DNA of 64,000 bases from Parasaccharibacter apium (lineage in GTDB: Bacteria > Pseudomonadota > Alphaproteobacteria > Acetobacterales > Acetobacteraceae): the NCBI RefSeq assembly GCF_002592045.1, contig NZ_MEJG01000002.1:1-64000 (forward strand). Direction: 5' to 3'. The notes under the pieces were generated by a model that searched no databases, had not been told where the DNA came from, and worked only from the letters and a program-made list of their open reading frames with translations. Below, piece after piece: positions 45,065 through 54,054 of the stretch; position 1 is the first letter of the stretch, and each line of letters begins with the position of its first letter. A program made the position numbers and the translations under genes.

Positions 45065-45796
45065 ATGCCGCAACAAGGCCAACATATTGTACAACGTTAT
45101 GGGGAGGACCTCCGCCGCCTACGCTCATTTATGGAGGAGATGGGCGGCCTTGTGGAACATCAATTATCGCTTATCCTCACCGCTTTTACCGAGACCGATG
45201 CACAAGCCATCTCCCAAGTCATTCATCATGATAAAGCCATTGATGCTTTAGAGAATGAGGTAGAGACACAAGCCATCCGCCTCCTCGCTCTCCATGGCCC
45301 TATGGCTGCCGATCTGCGTGAGATTGTCGCTAACATCCCCATGGCTGGCACATTAGAGCGCATTGGCGATTATGCGCGCTCCATTGCACGCCGATTACAC
45401 CAAATGGAGCAGCCCATCCCCCCTCATGACCGGCTCGCTTTAAGTGAAATTGGCCGCATGGTCCTCGAGCATCTCCACCGTGTGATGGACGCTTTAGAGC
45501 ATCAAGATGCAACGGCGGCTCATTCTGTTTGGCAGGCTGATCATCGCGTGGATGAATATTGCGCTACCATGACCCATAATTATCTGGAGCGCATGACCCA
45601 ACAACCCCGCGCGTTACGCTTTTATATCTCCCTCTTATTCATCATTAGGAACCTAGAGCGGATAGGAGACCACATAACTGATATAGCCGAGCGCATCATC
45701 TTCATCGCAACAGGTACGTTACCGCCGCCCACAGCCCGACCGCACGGCCATGCAGCACAGAGCATCGCCACAGAGCAAGAGGCCAGCACCCCATGA
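45065..45796 (+). CDS. phoU: Phosphate signalling protein PhoU
   Basis: 243 residues from ATG 45065 (GGGAGAGGC upstream); the open frame goes back to 44981 without conserved sequence. Two three-helix PhoU bundles are visible with metal-binding ERIGDYARSIARR (near 100) and RNLERIGDHITDIAERI (near 195). PhoU keeps the PhoR kinase quiet when phosphate is plentiful, normally through PstSCAB. The stop overlaps the phoB start. No pst genes are in the window. Confidence 0.94.
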   Translation: MPQQGQHIVQRYGEDLRRLRSFMEEMGGLVEHQLSLILTAFTETDAQAISQVIHHDKAIDALENEVETQAIRLLALHGPMAADLREIVANIPMAGTLERIGDYARSIARRLHQMEQPIPPHDRLALSEIGRMVLEHLHRVMDALEHQDATAAHSVWQADHRVDEYCATMTHNYLERMTQQPRALRFYISLLFIIRNLERIGDHITDIAERIIFIATGTLPPPTARPHGHAAQSIATEQEASTP

Positions 45797-46545
45797 TGCC
45801 TGCTCCACCGGCTACAAATACCACTAAAGGCTTTGTCCTCGTTGTAGAGGATGATGCTGCCCTACGCCTATTACTTGAACATAGCTTGCATCAACGTGGT
45901 TATCAGGTTCATACTGTTGCAGATGCGGAACAAGCTCTCGCCTTCCTGGAGGGGACAAAACCGGATGTTGCCCTTCTGGACTGGATGATGCCCGGCCTCT
46001 CCGGCCTAGAATTATGCCGCATCATAAGGCAGAAGCCGGGTTTAAAGGACCTGCCTATCTTATTCCTCACTGCACGAACGGAGGAGCAAGATCTTATTAA
46101 TGGGCTTGATCACGGGGCGGATGCTTACCTCACTAAGCCATGCAGTGCTGATAAGTTAGACGCCCGCCTCCGCGCCTTATTACGCCGCGCTCGCCCTAGC
46201 CAAGACCAGATCAGTTTCGGCCCCTTACTCTTAGAGCCAGAAAATCACCACGTCACACGCGCTGGCCGCGTCATCACCTTAGGGCCAACGGAATATCGCC
46301 TCTTAGAGATACTCATCCGCCAACCCCGTAAAGTCTTTTCCCGCGAACTCTTATTAGAGCGCATTTGGGGAGCCAATGTTCATGTGGAACTCCGGACGGT
46401 GGATGTCCATATCCGCCGCTTACGGAAGGCCCTAAATGAGCCGGGGGAGACAGACCTTATCAGGACCGTACGCTCGGCGGGATACGCGCTAGATGATAGC
46501 CGCATGGAGCATGATGCCTCCCCTTCTGCCCCCACTGCGCCTTAA
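45793..46545 (+). CDS. phoB: Phosphate regulon response regulator PhoB
   Basis: 250 residues. The receiver domain has the acidic pair VVEDDAA, the phospho-acceptor in VALLDWMMPGLSG and the lysine in AYLTKPCS. The OmpR-type winged helix covers about 140-235 (LGPTEYRLLEILIRQPRKVF, VDVHIRRLRKALNEPGE). It activates phosphate-starvation genes when phosphorylated by PhoR. It overlaps phoU by four bases and its stop abuts the phoR start. Confidence 0.9.
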   Translation: MMPAPPATNTTKGFVLVVEDDAALRLLLEHSLHQRGYQVHTVADAEQALAFLEGTKPDVALLDWMMPGLSGLELCRIIRQKPGLKDLPILFLTARTEEQDLINGLDHGADAYLTKPCSADKLDARLRALLRRARPSQDQISFGPLLLEPENHHVTRAGRVITLGPTEYRLLEILIRQPRKVFSRELLLERIWGANVHVELRTVDVHIRRLRKALNEPGETDLIRTVRSAGYALDDSRMEHDASPSAPTAP

Positions 46546-47748
46546 ATGATAGGGCATATTCTATGGCTAGGTGGTGGTGCCGTTTTATGCCTCTGCTGCC
46601 TTTATATAGGGTGGGTGCTAGCCCGTTATTATCAAGACAACCCACCTCGCAAGACACACACAGCTCCATACTCATCCGCTAAAACCCCCCTCCATCAGAT
46701 GGCGTTAGATGAGTTAGTGGAACTCATCCCCGGTATGGCTTTAATCCTTGACCCGATGGGGCAGATTCTCGCCTGTAATCAAGCCGCGCAAGAGCATTAT
46801 AAAGAGAGCTTACGCGCCATCCTTCGTCACCCTAATAGCCGCGCTATATTGCACGAAGCCTTAGCGACCTCACCTTCTACCGGCCCGCATGCCATCCATA
46901 CCGCCATCGTTCATCTGGATGTCCCCATCAAGCACACGATCCGCCTAGCGATGCGCCATTTAAGTGGGCCACAAGGGCGGGATAAGATGGTCCTCACCCT
47001 CCTTACCGACCATAGCACAGAGCAGGCAATGGACCGTATGCGGGCCGATTTTATTGCCCATGCAAGCCATGAGCTACGCACCCCGCTGGCCTCACTCAGT
47101 GGGTTTATCGACCTCCTAAAAGACAATGAGGGCACAACAGACCAAGCCTCCCGCACGCTTTATCTACAGATAATGAGCCAACAAGCCACGCGTATGCAAC
47201 GGCTAGTGGAGCGACTTTTATACCTCTCTCATCTCCAACTCCGCAGCCATAACCGCCCTCATACACGCCTTGATGTTGGGGAGTTATTCGCCCTTATCGT
47301 GGGGGAAGTCCTACCTCGTTTTACCGATAACACGCGTAACCTCACTGTAGAGCAAGAGGAGGATCATCTTACCCTCCTTGCTGATGAGGATGAGATGATC
47401 CAGCTCTTTCTCAATCTCATCGAAAATGCCATCCGCTATGGTACGACACCAGACCACGCTTTGCAGGTCCGCCTCTGTGCGCGTAGGGAAGGTACGGGCA
47501 TTTTATTATCTGTAAGTGATAATGGCCCCGGCATTGCGCCTCATCATCTCCCCCGCCTTACCGAGCGTTTTTACCGCGTTACCGATAATAAGCAGACCAA
47601 TCCCGCGGAAGTGGAAGAAGGCACAGGGTTGGGATTGGCCATCGTCCAACAGATTGTAGAACGCCATAAAGGCCATCTACGCTTTCTCAGCCCCCCTCAT
47701 GAAGGCACGATATGCCGTATCTGGCTCCCTGCCGCACCCGCTTTGTAA
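46546..47748 (+). CDS. phoR: Phosphate regulon sensor histidine kinase PhoR-type
   Basis: 400 residues. A single N-terminal membrane helix (residues about 3-25), then a PAS-like region (MALILDPMGQILACNQAAQE), HisKA with the phospho-histidine in FIAHASHELRTPLASLSGF, and an ATPase domain with N box NLIENAIRYG, DNGPGI and GTGLGLAIVQQI. It starts at the base after the phoB stop, with no own ribosome site, so it depends on phoB translation. PhoR is inferred from the phoU-phoB partners. Confidence 0.88.
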   Translation: MIGHILWLGGGAVLCLCCLYIGWVLARYYQDNPPRKTHTAPYSSAKTPLHQMALDELVELIPGMALILDPMGQILACNQAAQEHYKESLRAILRHPNSRAILHEALATSPSTGPHAIHTAIVHLDVPIKHTIRLAMRHLSGPQGRDKMVLTLLTDHSTEQAMDRMRADFIAHASHELRTPLASLSGFIDLLKDNEGTTDQASRTLYLQIMSQQATRMQRLVERLLYLSHLQLRSHNRPHTRLDVGELFALIVGEVLPRFTDNTRNLTVEQEEDHLTLLADEDEMIQLFLNLIENAIRYGTTPDHALQVRLCARREGTGILLSVSDNGPGIAPHHLPRLTERFYRVTDNKQTNPAEVEEGTGLGLAIVQQIVERHKGHLRFLSPPHEGTICRIWLPAAPAL

Positions 47749-47852
47749 GGTAAAAACATTACAACATCATCACCCCCCTTGCAGGGAAAAGAGGCTCCAC
47801 ACCATCTTACATGAAAGACGCCTAGTGAAGGCCGTATTAGGGAGATTCTTCG

Positions 47853-48674
47853 ATGCCCCATATTACCACGAGCGACCATGTCAAACTCTATTATGAGGAG
47901 CATGGCCAAGGGCGGCCCCTTGTCATGATTCATGGTTGGACATTTTCCGGGCGGTTCTTCCACCGTAATGTCGCCGCTTTTGCACAAAAATACCGTGTCA
48001 TTACGCTGGATTTACGCGGGCATGGGCACTCTGACAAACCGCATCATGGCTATCGTATCGCCCGCCTCGCAGCGGACCTCCGCGATGTGTTGGAGGCTTT
48101 GGACCTTCATGATGTTACGGTTCTTGGCTGGTCCATCGGCTCACCCATCATCTGGTCTTATATGGAGCTTTTCGGCACAAAACACCTCCGCAGTGCCATT
48201 TTCGTCCAGCAGACGCCAAAGCAATTCTTCTCGCCTGACTGGAAGCTAGGCCACGCTACATGCTACGATGAGGCTGGGTTAACCTTCCTCCAGCAACAGC
48301 TTACCTTTAACCGCAGCGCGTTTGATCAACAAAATCTCGCTGATTGCCTCAGCACCTCCCTGCCTGAGGATGAAAAAACCATGCTGCTTAACGAGATGGC
48401 CGCATGCCCTAGCTATGCCGCTTCCCTCATGATGGCTGACCATACAACGCAAGATTGGCGAGATGTCCTCCCCCATCTCTCACTCCCCTCCCTCATGATG
48501 ATTGCTGGGAAGGATAAAGTCCTCCCCGCTGCTGGGCCTCGGTGGGTGGCAGAGCATATGCCGCATTGCCAAGCCGTAGAATTTGAGGAAAGTTCCCATA
48601 TGGTGTTCCTTGATGAGACAGAGAAGTTCAACCATACTGTTCTCACCTTTATGGAAGAGGAAGCCGCCGCATGA
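47853..48674 (+). CDS. Alpha/beta hydrolase
   Basis: 273 residues with GGGAGA upstream of the ATG. The nucleophile elbow is VLGWSIGSPIIW (Ser), the acid is in MIAGKDKVLP and the histidine in FEESSHMVFLDETE. The oxyanion strand is VMIHGWTFSGRF. The family of haloperoxidase/esterase-like hydrolases has broad chemistry, so the substrate is open. Its stop overlaps the next start by four bases, so it forms a coupled pair with the isomerase-like protein. Confidence 0.88.
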   Translation: MPHITTSDHVKLYYEEHGQGRPLVMIHGWTFSGRFFHRNVAAFAQKYRVITLDLRGHGHSDKPHHGYRIARLAADLRDVLEALDLHDVTVLGWSIGSPIIWSYMELFGTKHLRSAIFVQQTPKQFFSPDWKLGHATCYDEAGLTFLQQQLTFNRSAFDQQNLADCLSTSLPEDEKTMLLNEMAACPSYAASLMMADHTTQDWRDVLPHLSLPSLMMIAGKDKVLPAAGPRWVAEHMPHCQAVEFEESSHMVFLDETEKFNHTVLTFMEEEAAA

Positions 48675-49531
48675 GCCACTTTCCCTTCGCCTTTGGCATG
48701 AACGAGTTTACCACCCAACCATGGTCTTTTGAGGAAGATATTCAGCATTATGCAGCCCTAGGGGTTGAGACGATCGAACTATGTGAGAACAAGCTCGACC
48801 CCCATCGGTTGGATGAACAAATGGCATTGCTGAAGGAAAGCGGGCTGAGGCTTAGCTCCTTCCAACCATTAGTCCGCACATTTGGGGCCAGTAAGATGGT
48901 GCCCTACCCCCAAGAGGCCGAACGCCGCTTCGCCCGCTTGGAAGAAAGCCTGCATCGCTTTGCGCCTTATGCCCAAAATGTACCGTTTGTCGTCAATACA
49001 GGGGCACCTGATAACGGCGATGTATATGGTTGCATCCACCATACGATAGACTCCCTCCATCGCCTCTGCCCCCTAGCGCAAGAACTCGGCGTTACGCTCT
49101 CCTTAGAGCCGCTCAACCCCACATCCATCAATTATGAGACCGCTATTTGGACGATTGACCAAGCCTTAGACATCATCAAAGCCGTCAATCATCCTGCCCT
49201 AGGGCTATGCCTTGATTATTGGAACATCTGGCAACAACCTGATGTATGCGCCGCCATCCGCCGGGCGGGGACGCTGATTAATGTTGTGCAGATTAGCGAC
49301 TGGCGCACACCACGCTCCGCTGCAGATAGGCTCATACCGGGAGCAGGGTGCATCCCCCTCCATGAGATGCTCCATGCTACATGGGATGCGGGCTTCCGCG
49401 GGGCCTGCGCGGTGGAGATTTTCTCCTCCAATGTCAGCGATAGCTTGTATCAAGGGGACCTATCCGCCCTCATCACACAATGCCGCCTTGCTTTGGAGAC
49501 ACTCTGGGCACAACCAACTTCCCCCTCTTAA
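48671..49531 (+). CDS. Sugar phosphate isomerase/epimerase family TIM-barrel protein
   Basis: 286 residues, AP-endonuclease-2-like xylose isomerase fold. Metal ligands are expected in SLEPLNP (Glu), LCLDYWNIW (Asp) and CAVEIFSSN (Glu), with VVQISDWRTP between. Related proteins isomerise or epimerise sugars, inosose or hydroxypyruvate; no further assignment is safe. It overlaps the hydrolase gene by four bases and its stop lies inside a hairpin. Confidence 0.82.
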   Translation: MSHFPFAFGMNEFTTQPWSFEEDIQHYAALGVETIELCENKLDPHRLDEQMALLKESGLRLSSFQPLVRTFGASKMVPYPQEAERRFARLEESLHRFAPYAQNVPFVVNTGAPDNGDVYGCIHHTIDSLHRLCPLAQELGVTLSLEPLNPTSINYETAIWTIDQALDIIKAVNHPALGLCLDYWNIWQQPDVCAAIRRAGTLINVVQISDWRTPRSAADRLIPGAGCIPLHEMLHATWDAGFRGACAVEIFSSNVSDSLYQGDLSALITQCRLALETLWAQPTSPS

Positions 49532-49541
49532 AAAGAGGGGG
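49521..49541 (+). terminator. Hairpin over the end of the isomerase-like gene
   Basis: CCCCCTCTT (49521-49529) and AAGAGGGGG (49533-49541) pair with a three-base loop around the TAA. No T run follows directly, so termination is possible but not certain. Confidence 0.5.
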
Positions 49542-49678
49542 GCATAGTGGGGAGTGTCCTTTATAGCAAAGTTTCTTATTTGTTGCATTATCAGAATAAT
49601 TTATTTTTTAAGGCTTATAACAAAACGGTTTTTACCCCATAAAGGAAGGAGGATTCACAGGACCAAGGGCCCGTTTTC

Positions 49679-51055
49679 ATGCTCAGCCTCTTTGACCTAT
49701 TCAAAATAGGGATTGGCCCGTCCTCCTCCCATACAGTCGGCCCTATGCGTGCAGCACAACACTTTACCGATGTGCTGGCAGACCTCCCCGATGGCCCTTT
49801 AGAGAAAGACCCCGCCCGTATTGTCGTCACCCTTTATGGCTCGCTCGCCCTCACTGCGGAAGGGCACGGCACCATCAAAGCGATTCTGCTTGGCTTAGCA
49901 GGCGAAACGCCAGAGCATGTTAACCCCGATACAGCCCAAAAGCTCGTCCAGCATATTGAAAGCACACATCTACTAAACCTCAATGGCACGAGCTTCTCCT
50001 TCGATTATCAAAAAGATATTTGCCTTGATACCAGCACCATCCCGCCCATCCATCCCAATACTATGCAGTTTGAAGCTTTCAGCCGAGATGGCAGCCTCAT
50101 CACACGTCAACGCTTTTGCTCTGTCGGAGGTGGATTCATTACGCCAGAAGAACAAGCGCGCACTATGTCTTATTCCCTACCGGATGTGCCTTACCCTTTC
50201 CGCAGTGGGGCGGCTTTGCTAGCCCATACGAAGAAACATCATACCGATATTGCCAGCATCGTTTTAAAAAATGAAACCGCCATCCGCCCCCTATGGGATG
50301 TTGAGCGAGGGATGGACCGCATTGCTGATGTTATGTTCGCCTGTATTGAGGCTGGGTTGCATCATACCGATACGCTCCCCGGCCCACTAAAAGTACAAAG
50401 ACGTGCAGCAAAATTATATGCCCGCTTACAAGCCAAAACAAACGCCGCCCCCTCCCCCCATAATGTGATGAACTGGATCAGCCTCTTTGCCATTGCGGTG
50501 AATGAGGAAAATGCCGCTGGCGGGCGTGTTGTCACCGCCCCTACCAACGGGGCCGCTGGCGTTATCCCCGCTGTAATGCGCTATTATCGCGACTTCTGCC
50601 CCGAATATAGCAAGGCTGGGTTACGCACCTTCCTCCTCACAGCAGCAGCGATTGGGGGGCTGTTTAAGCTCAACGCTTCTATCTCCGGGGCGGAGGTTGG
50701 CTGCCAAGGTGAAGTTGGCGTTGCCTCCTCTATGGCTGCTGCGGGCCTAACCGCAGCCCTTGGTGGCTCACCAGAGCAATGTGAACATGCTGCTGAAATC
50801 GCTATGGAGCATCACCTCGGCATGACATGCGACCCTGTGGCAGGGCTTGTACAAATCCCCTGTATTGAACGCAATGCCTTTGGGGCTGTGAAAGCCATTA
50901 ACGCGTCCTCTTTAGCGATGAGTGATGATGCAAACGCGCATTATGTCTCCCTTGATCATGTCATCAAAACCATGGCGGAGACAGGACGGGATATGAATCA
51001 CCGTTATAAAGAGACCGCCTTGGGCGGCTTAGCGGTGAATGTCCCTGCTTGTTAA
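49679..51055 (+). CDS. sdaA: L-serine ammonia-lyase, single-chain iron-sulfur type
   Basis: 458 residues. It converts L-serine to pyruvate and ammonia, with a 4Fe-4S cluster. DLFKIGIGPSSSHTVGPMRA at the start is diagnostic. The cluster cysteines are expected in GAEVGCQGEVGVAS and the HLGMTCDPVAGLVQIPCIER stretch. The alpha and beta parts are in one chain. AAGGG lies nine bases before the ATG, and a stronger AAGGAGG lies 25 bases before it, inside an inverted repeat. A monocistronic gene. Confidence 0.95.
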   Translation: MLSLFDLFKIGIGPSSSHTVGPMRAAQHFTDVLADLPDGPLEKDPARIVVTLYGSLALTAEGHGTIKAILLGLAGETPEHVNPDTAQKLVQHIESTHLLNLNGTSFSFDYQKDICLDTSTIPPIHPNTMQFEAFSRDGSLITRQRFCSVGGGFITPEEQARTMSYSLPDVPYPFRSGAALLAHTKKHHTDIASIVLKNETAIRPLWDVERGMDRIADVMFACIEAGLHHTDTLPGPLKVQRRAAKLYARLQAKTNAAPSPHNVMNWISLFAIAVNEENAAGGRVVTAPTNGAAGVIPAVMRYYRDFCPEYSKAGLRTFLLTAAAIGGLFKLNASISGAEVGCQGEVGVASSMAAAGLTAALGGSPEQCEHAAEIAMEHHLGMTCDPVAGLVQIPCIERNAFGAVKAINASSLAMSDDANAHYVSLDHVIKTMAETGRDMNHRYKETALGGLAVNVPAC

Positions 51056-51133
51056 GGGAGGCCATTCCCTTACCGTGACGCATACAGTATTGTGAATCTA
51101 CATCGTCTCTTTATTTGCGTTACGGTCGGCTTT

Positions 51134-51820
51134 ATGAAACGCCTTCTCCTCCCTGCTCTGATTTGTGGGGCTGCTAGCCTCCTCCCCCTCTCCCCTCTCT
51201 ATGCTGAGCCGGGCGACCCTTTGCCAGCCTCCCAACGCCCACCGGCCCCAGCCCTTTTGGAACCAAAATTACCGTGCCAAAAGATGGCCAGCACACCGAT
51301 TATCTTCGCCTCTAAACATAGTGATGATGCCCTCCATATGCGGGTGCAATGTGTGATGGACAAAGGCCAAGATGGGTTATGGCGCGCCCAGAGCTGCTCC
51401 TACCATTCCCATTGGAACGGCTTTTACATGCCCCGCCCCCCAAAAGTGCGCCATTATCGTGATGTCGTCACAAATTATATGGATAATGCTTGCTTTACTG
51501 ATGGGCAGCTCACCCCTTATCTCTCTGATGAGCAAAATGAACAGCCTGATTCTATCTCTGATGAAGATGCTTGGACCTCCCGCACCATCACCCCATGGCG
51601 TGAGGACCAATTTGCCCATGGCATCAGCCCCGCGCAGGATGAAAAATTGGGGGCGATTTACCTCAATAATACGCGTGTGATGCTCAAACTCAGCTTCACT
51701 CATCGTCCCCCCGTCACGGCGGAGGAAAATGATACAGATAAAGCCGCGCATTCACCCCACCGTTTTGAGCCTGCACCAAGCATCATCAATCTTGATGCCG
51801 TCTCGGCAGTGACGAAATAA
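51134..51820 (+). CDS. Hypothetical exported protein
   Basis: 228 residues from ATG 51134, chosen because it starts a normal signal peptide (LLLPALICGAASLLPLSPLYA, cleaved near residue 24); the open frame begins at 51092. The mature part has cysteines in LPCQKM, VQCVMD, QSCSYH and NACFTD that could form two disulfides. It is rich in His, Pro and acidic residues. I do not recognise a family. It lies between sdaA and the convergent alkB with no obvious partner. Confidence 0.6.
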   Translation: MKRLLLPALICGAASLLPLSPLYAEPGDPLPASQRPPAPALLEPKLPCQKMASTPIIFASKHSDDALHMRVQCVMDKGQDGLWRAQSCSYHSHWNGFYMPRPPKVRHYRDVVTNYMDNACFTDGQLTPYLSDEQNEQPDSISDEDAWTSRTITPWREDQFAHGISPAQDEKLGAIYLNNTRVMLKLSFTHRPPVTAEENDTDKAAHSPHRFEPAPSIINLDAVSAVTK

Positions 51821-51830
51821 GCCCTCCCCC

Positions 51831-52472
51831 TTACCGTACAGTGCGGAAGGTGAGATTATACCGCCAGCCTAGCCCCGCAACAGCGGGGCCGGGCTTGATG
51901 GGCATAATCCCGTGGAAGTTATGCCGGCTTGGCCCGCCCCACACCACTACATCCCCATGATGGAGGGGCACTTTACGACATGGGGTGTTGCGCGTCGCCC
52001 CACCCCATTGGAATATCGCTGATAACCCAAGAGAGACCGAAATAATCGGGGCTTCAACGACCTGTTCATCACAATCCTGATGCAACCCCATGCCTGCACC
52101 GGGGTCGTAGCGGTTAATCAACCCAGATTGCGGCATAAACTGCTCATAGCCTGCCTCTTGCGCCGCTCGCACCGCAAGTGATTGGAAGATAAGCGGCATA
52201 GTCGGCCAAGCACGCCCGGTCAAAGGGTCTAGCTCATCATAACGATACCCTCGGCCATCACTCACCCAACCATAACGACCACATGCCGTCATGGCCGCAG
52301 CAAGCTGGCCCCCTCGGGCTGTTTTATACCGCCGCAAAGGGGCTTGTTTTAAAACATCCTCAATCGCCTGCAACAAAGCGGGAGCATCTGCTTTAGCAAA
52401 ACCACCCAACACCACAGCCCCGGGGGCTAAAACCTGCCGGGTGCGTGTCTCTGGGAATAAATCATCCATCAT
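51831..52472 (-). CDS. alkB: AlkB family 2-oxoglutarate/Fe(II) DNA repair dioxygenase
   Basis: 213 residues, the standard AlkB size. It removes methyl groups from 1-methyladenine and 3-methylcytosine. Iron ligands are the His and Asp of LHQDCDEQ and the His of PSRHNFHGI. The 2-oxoglutarate arginines are in GWRYNLTFR. INRYDPGAGMG matches the family. Its start overlaps the stop of the ABM-domain gene by four bases, so the two are translated together. No ada gene is near. Confidence 0.93.
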   Translation of the reverse strand: MMDDLFPETRTRQVLAPGAVVLGGFAKADAPALLQAIEDVLKQAPLRRYKTARGGQLAAAMTACGRYGWVSDGRGYRYDELDPLTGRAWPTMPLIFQSLAVRAAQEAGYEQFMPQSGLINRYDPGAGMGLHQDCDEQVVEAPIISVSLGLSAIFQWGGATRNTPCRKVPLHHGDVVVWGGPSRHNFHGIMPIKPGPAVAGLGWRYNLTFRTVR

Positions 52473-52765
52473 TGCCGATGGAAGAAACGAATCTGCCTTG
52501 TTGTAATGGCAAGCTCCTTCAACGCATTACGAAATACCGCAAAATGAGGGGCCGCCTCATGCGCTTGGAAGGCCTTCTCATCCTTATACACCTCATAAAG
52601 AGCGACAAGATAAGGCTCCTCAACACTGCGTTGGATGAGGAACTCCAAACAGCCCGGCTCATCCGTTTTGGAGCGCAGCGCATCATACCGACACACCTCA
52701 AGGAACTTCGCCAAACTAGCCTCTGTTGCTTCAAACTCAGCAAACACAACGAGCGGTTGGGACAT
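52469..52765 (-). CDS. Antibiotic biosynthesis monooxygenase (ABM) domain protein, putative quinol monooxygenase
   Basis: 98 residues, a single ABM ferredoxin-like domain of YgiN type. LRSKTDEPGCLEFLIQRSVE and LVALYEVYKDEKAFQAHEAA are the usual signature stretches. Such small cofactor-free oxygenases act on quinols or other aromatics; the substrate is not known. It overlaps alkB and shares its promoter. Whether it protects against oxidative or alkylating stress is speculation. Confidence 0.85.
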   Translation of the reverse strand: MSQPLVVFAEFEATEASLAKFLEVCRYDALRSKTDEPGCLEFLIQRSVEEPYLVALYEVYKDEKAFQAHEAAPHFAVFRNALKELAITTRQIRFFHRQ

Positions 52766-52932
52766 CGACTCCTCCTGCGTAATAACGCCTTATCCGGTCT
52801 TTATGATACGCCTTGCCCTGCGCCCCAACAAGGCAGGGCTGCATAGGCCTCGCTTGTCCCGCCGGCTGAAACACGCTTGATAATGGGCGATCATCATATC
52901 GTTGTAGCGTTCCACGCGATTGAAAGGGTTGC

Positions 52933-53430
52933 ATGATGCACATAGACACCTCCCAGCATGACGAGACCGCCGCTACGCTGTTCCTCGACCAAGCGGGGGT
53001 TTCTTACGAGACGCGCCATTATGATTATGCCCCGCAAAAAGGCCATATTGGCGAGCAAGCAGCCCACGCCATTGGGGCCAAACCATCGGCTGTGTTTAAA
53101 ACACTTGCTGTTAAAATAGACCGCAAACAAGCGGCTTTTGCTGTCATCCCCGTAGCCAAACGCGTCAATTTTAAGGCCTTAGCCGCAGCCTTAGGCGGCA
53201 AAAATGCTAAAATGATGCAAGCGGAGGAAGCGCACGAGCGCACCGGTTTTGTCTCTGGTGGGACAACGCCTTTTGGCTCTCGCGAGGCGTTTCCCACTAT
53301 CATAGACCGCAGCGCACAAAAGCATAAAACAATTTGGATTAATGCTGGGGCGCGGGGGTTTTTAGCCTGTATGACCCCGCACGATATTCAAAATGTCCTG
53401 CAAGCCCATTTTGCCGCGATTGCCGAGTAG
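52933..53430 (+). CDS. ybaK: YbaK/EbsC family aminoacyl-tRNA deacylase, probably Cys-tRNA(Pro)
   Basis: 165 residues with AAAGG five bases before the ATG. The fold signature GAKPSAVFKTLAVKIDRKQA holds the conserved lysine, and VSGGTTPFGSREAFPTIID is the GxxSP-like substrate loop of the YbaK branch. It removes cysteine wrongly attached to tRNA-Pro. A monocistronic gene in the cytosol, before an exported Gly/Tyr-rich protein on the same strand. Confidence 0.9.
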   Translation: MMHIDTSQHDETAATLFLDQAGVSYETRHYDYAPQKGHIGEQAAHAIGAKPSAVFKTLAVKIDRKQAAFAVIPVAKRVNFKALAAALGGKNAKMMQAEEAHERTGFVSGGTTPFGSREAFPTIIDRSAQKHKTIWINAGARGFLACMTPHDIQNVLQAHFAAIAE

Positions 53431-53542
53431 GGCACGGCCCATTCTACATGACTATTTCGTGACGTTTTTTTCACTACCATTCTACCGCCGCGCGGGATTA
53501 CTATCCATCACGATAAAGAGGATCCCATCAAGGGGAATAAAG

Positions 53543-54022
53543 ATGCGAACTATCATCACCAATATGATCCCAAAAGCCTTTACTGGGCTGGCTTTGGCCC
53601 TCGCTATTGGTGCGTTAACACCCCACACGGCAGAGGCTCATCACGGTCATTATTATTACGGCCATCATCACAGCTTTGGCCATAGCTTCGCCCGTGGTCT
53701 TGGTTATGGCGTTGGCTCAGGCCTAGGCTATGGTGTCGTTAATCGCGTTTTTTCTGGCGGGCCTTTTGGGTACGGCTATGATGGTGGTTATTATGATGGT
53801 GGCTATGCCGTACCATATGCTGTCCCCAGCTATGCACCCCCACCACCCAGCACCAATGTTGTTATCGTACAACCCCCTGCACCCCCCGCAGGGCCCCCCG
53901 GCTATCCTTATCCCGTCCCTGGCTATACGCATTACCAACCAGGGCAGGGCTATGTAGCCCAAACAACAACCTATGTGCAGGGTTATGGCTATGTCCCCAC
54001 CCCTCAACCTATCACGCCGTGA
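53543..54022 (+). CDS. Exported Gly/Tyr/His/Pro-rich protein
   Basis: 159 residues from ATG 53543, chosen for AAGGGGAAT upstream; the open frame goes back to 53393. The signal peptide ends after AEA at about residue 32. The mature protein is low complexity: a His/Tyr run (HHGHYYYGHHHSFGHSF), a Gly/Tyr region (GLGYGVGSGLGYG) and a Pro/Tyr tail. These repeats suggest a surface or periplasmic structural protein, and the histidines might bind metals. No enzyme family is visible. It precedes the RND pump by 32 bases. Confidence 0.6.
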   Translation: MRTIITNMIPKAFTGLALALAIGALTPHTAEAHHGHYYYGHHHSFGHSFARGLGYGVGSGLGYGVVNRVFSGGPFGYGYDGGYYDGGYAVPYAVPSYAPPPPSTNVVIVQPPAPPAGPPGYPYPVPGYTHYQPGQGYVAQTTTYVQGYGYVPTPQPITP

Positions 54023-54054
54023 TGATATAGGGCGTAAAGACACGTTGTAGGGTC

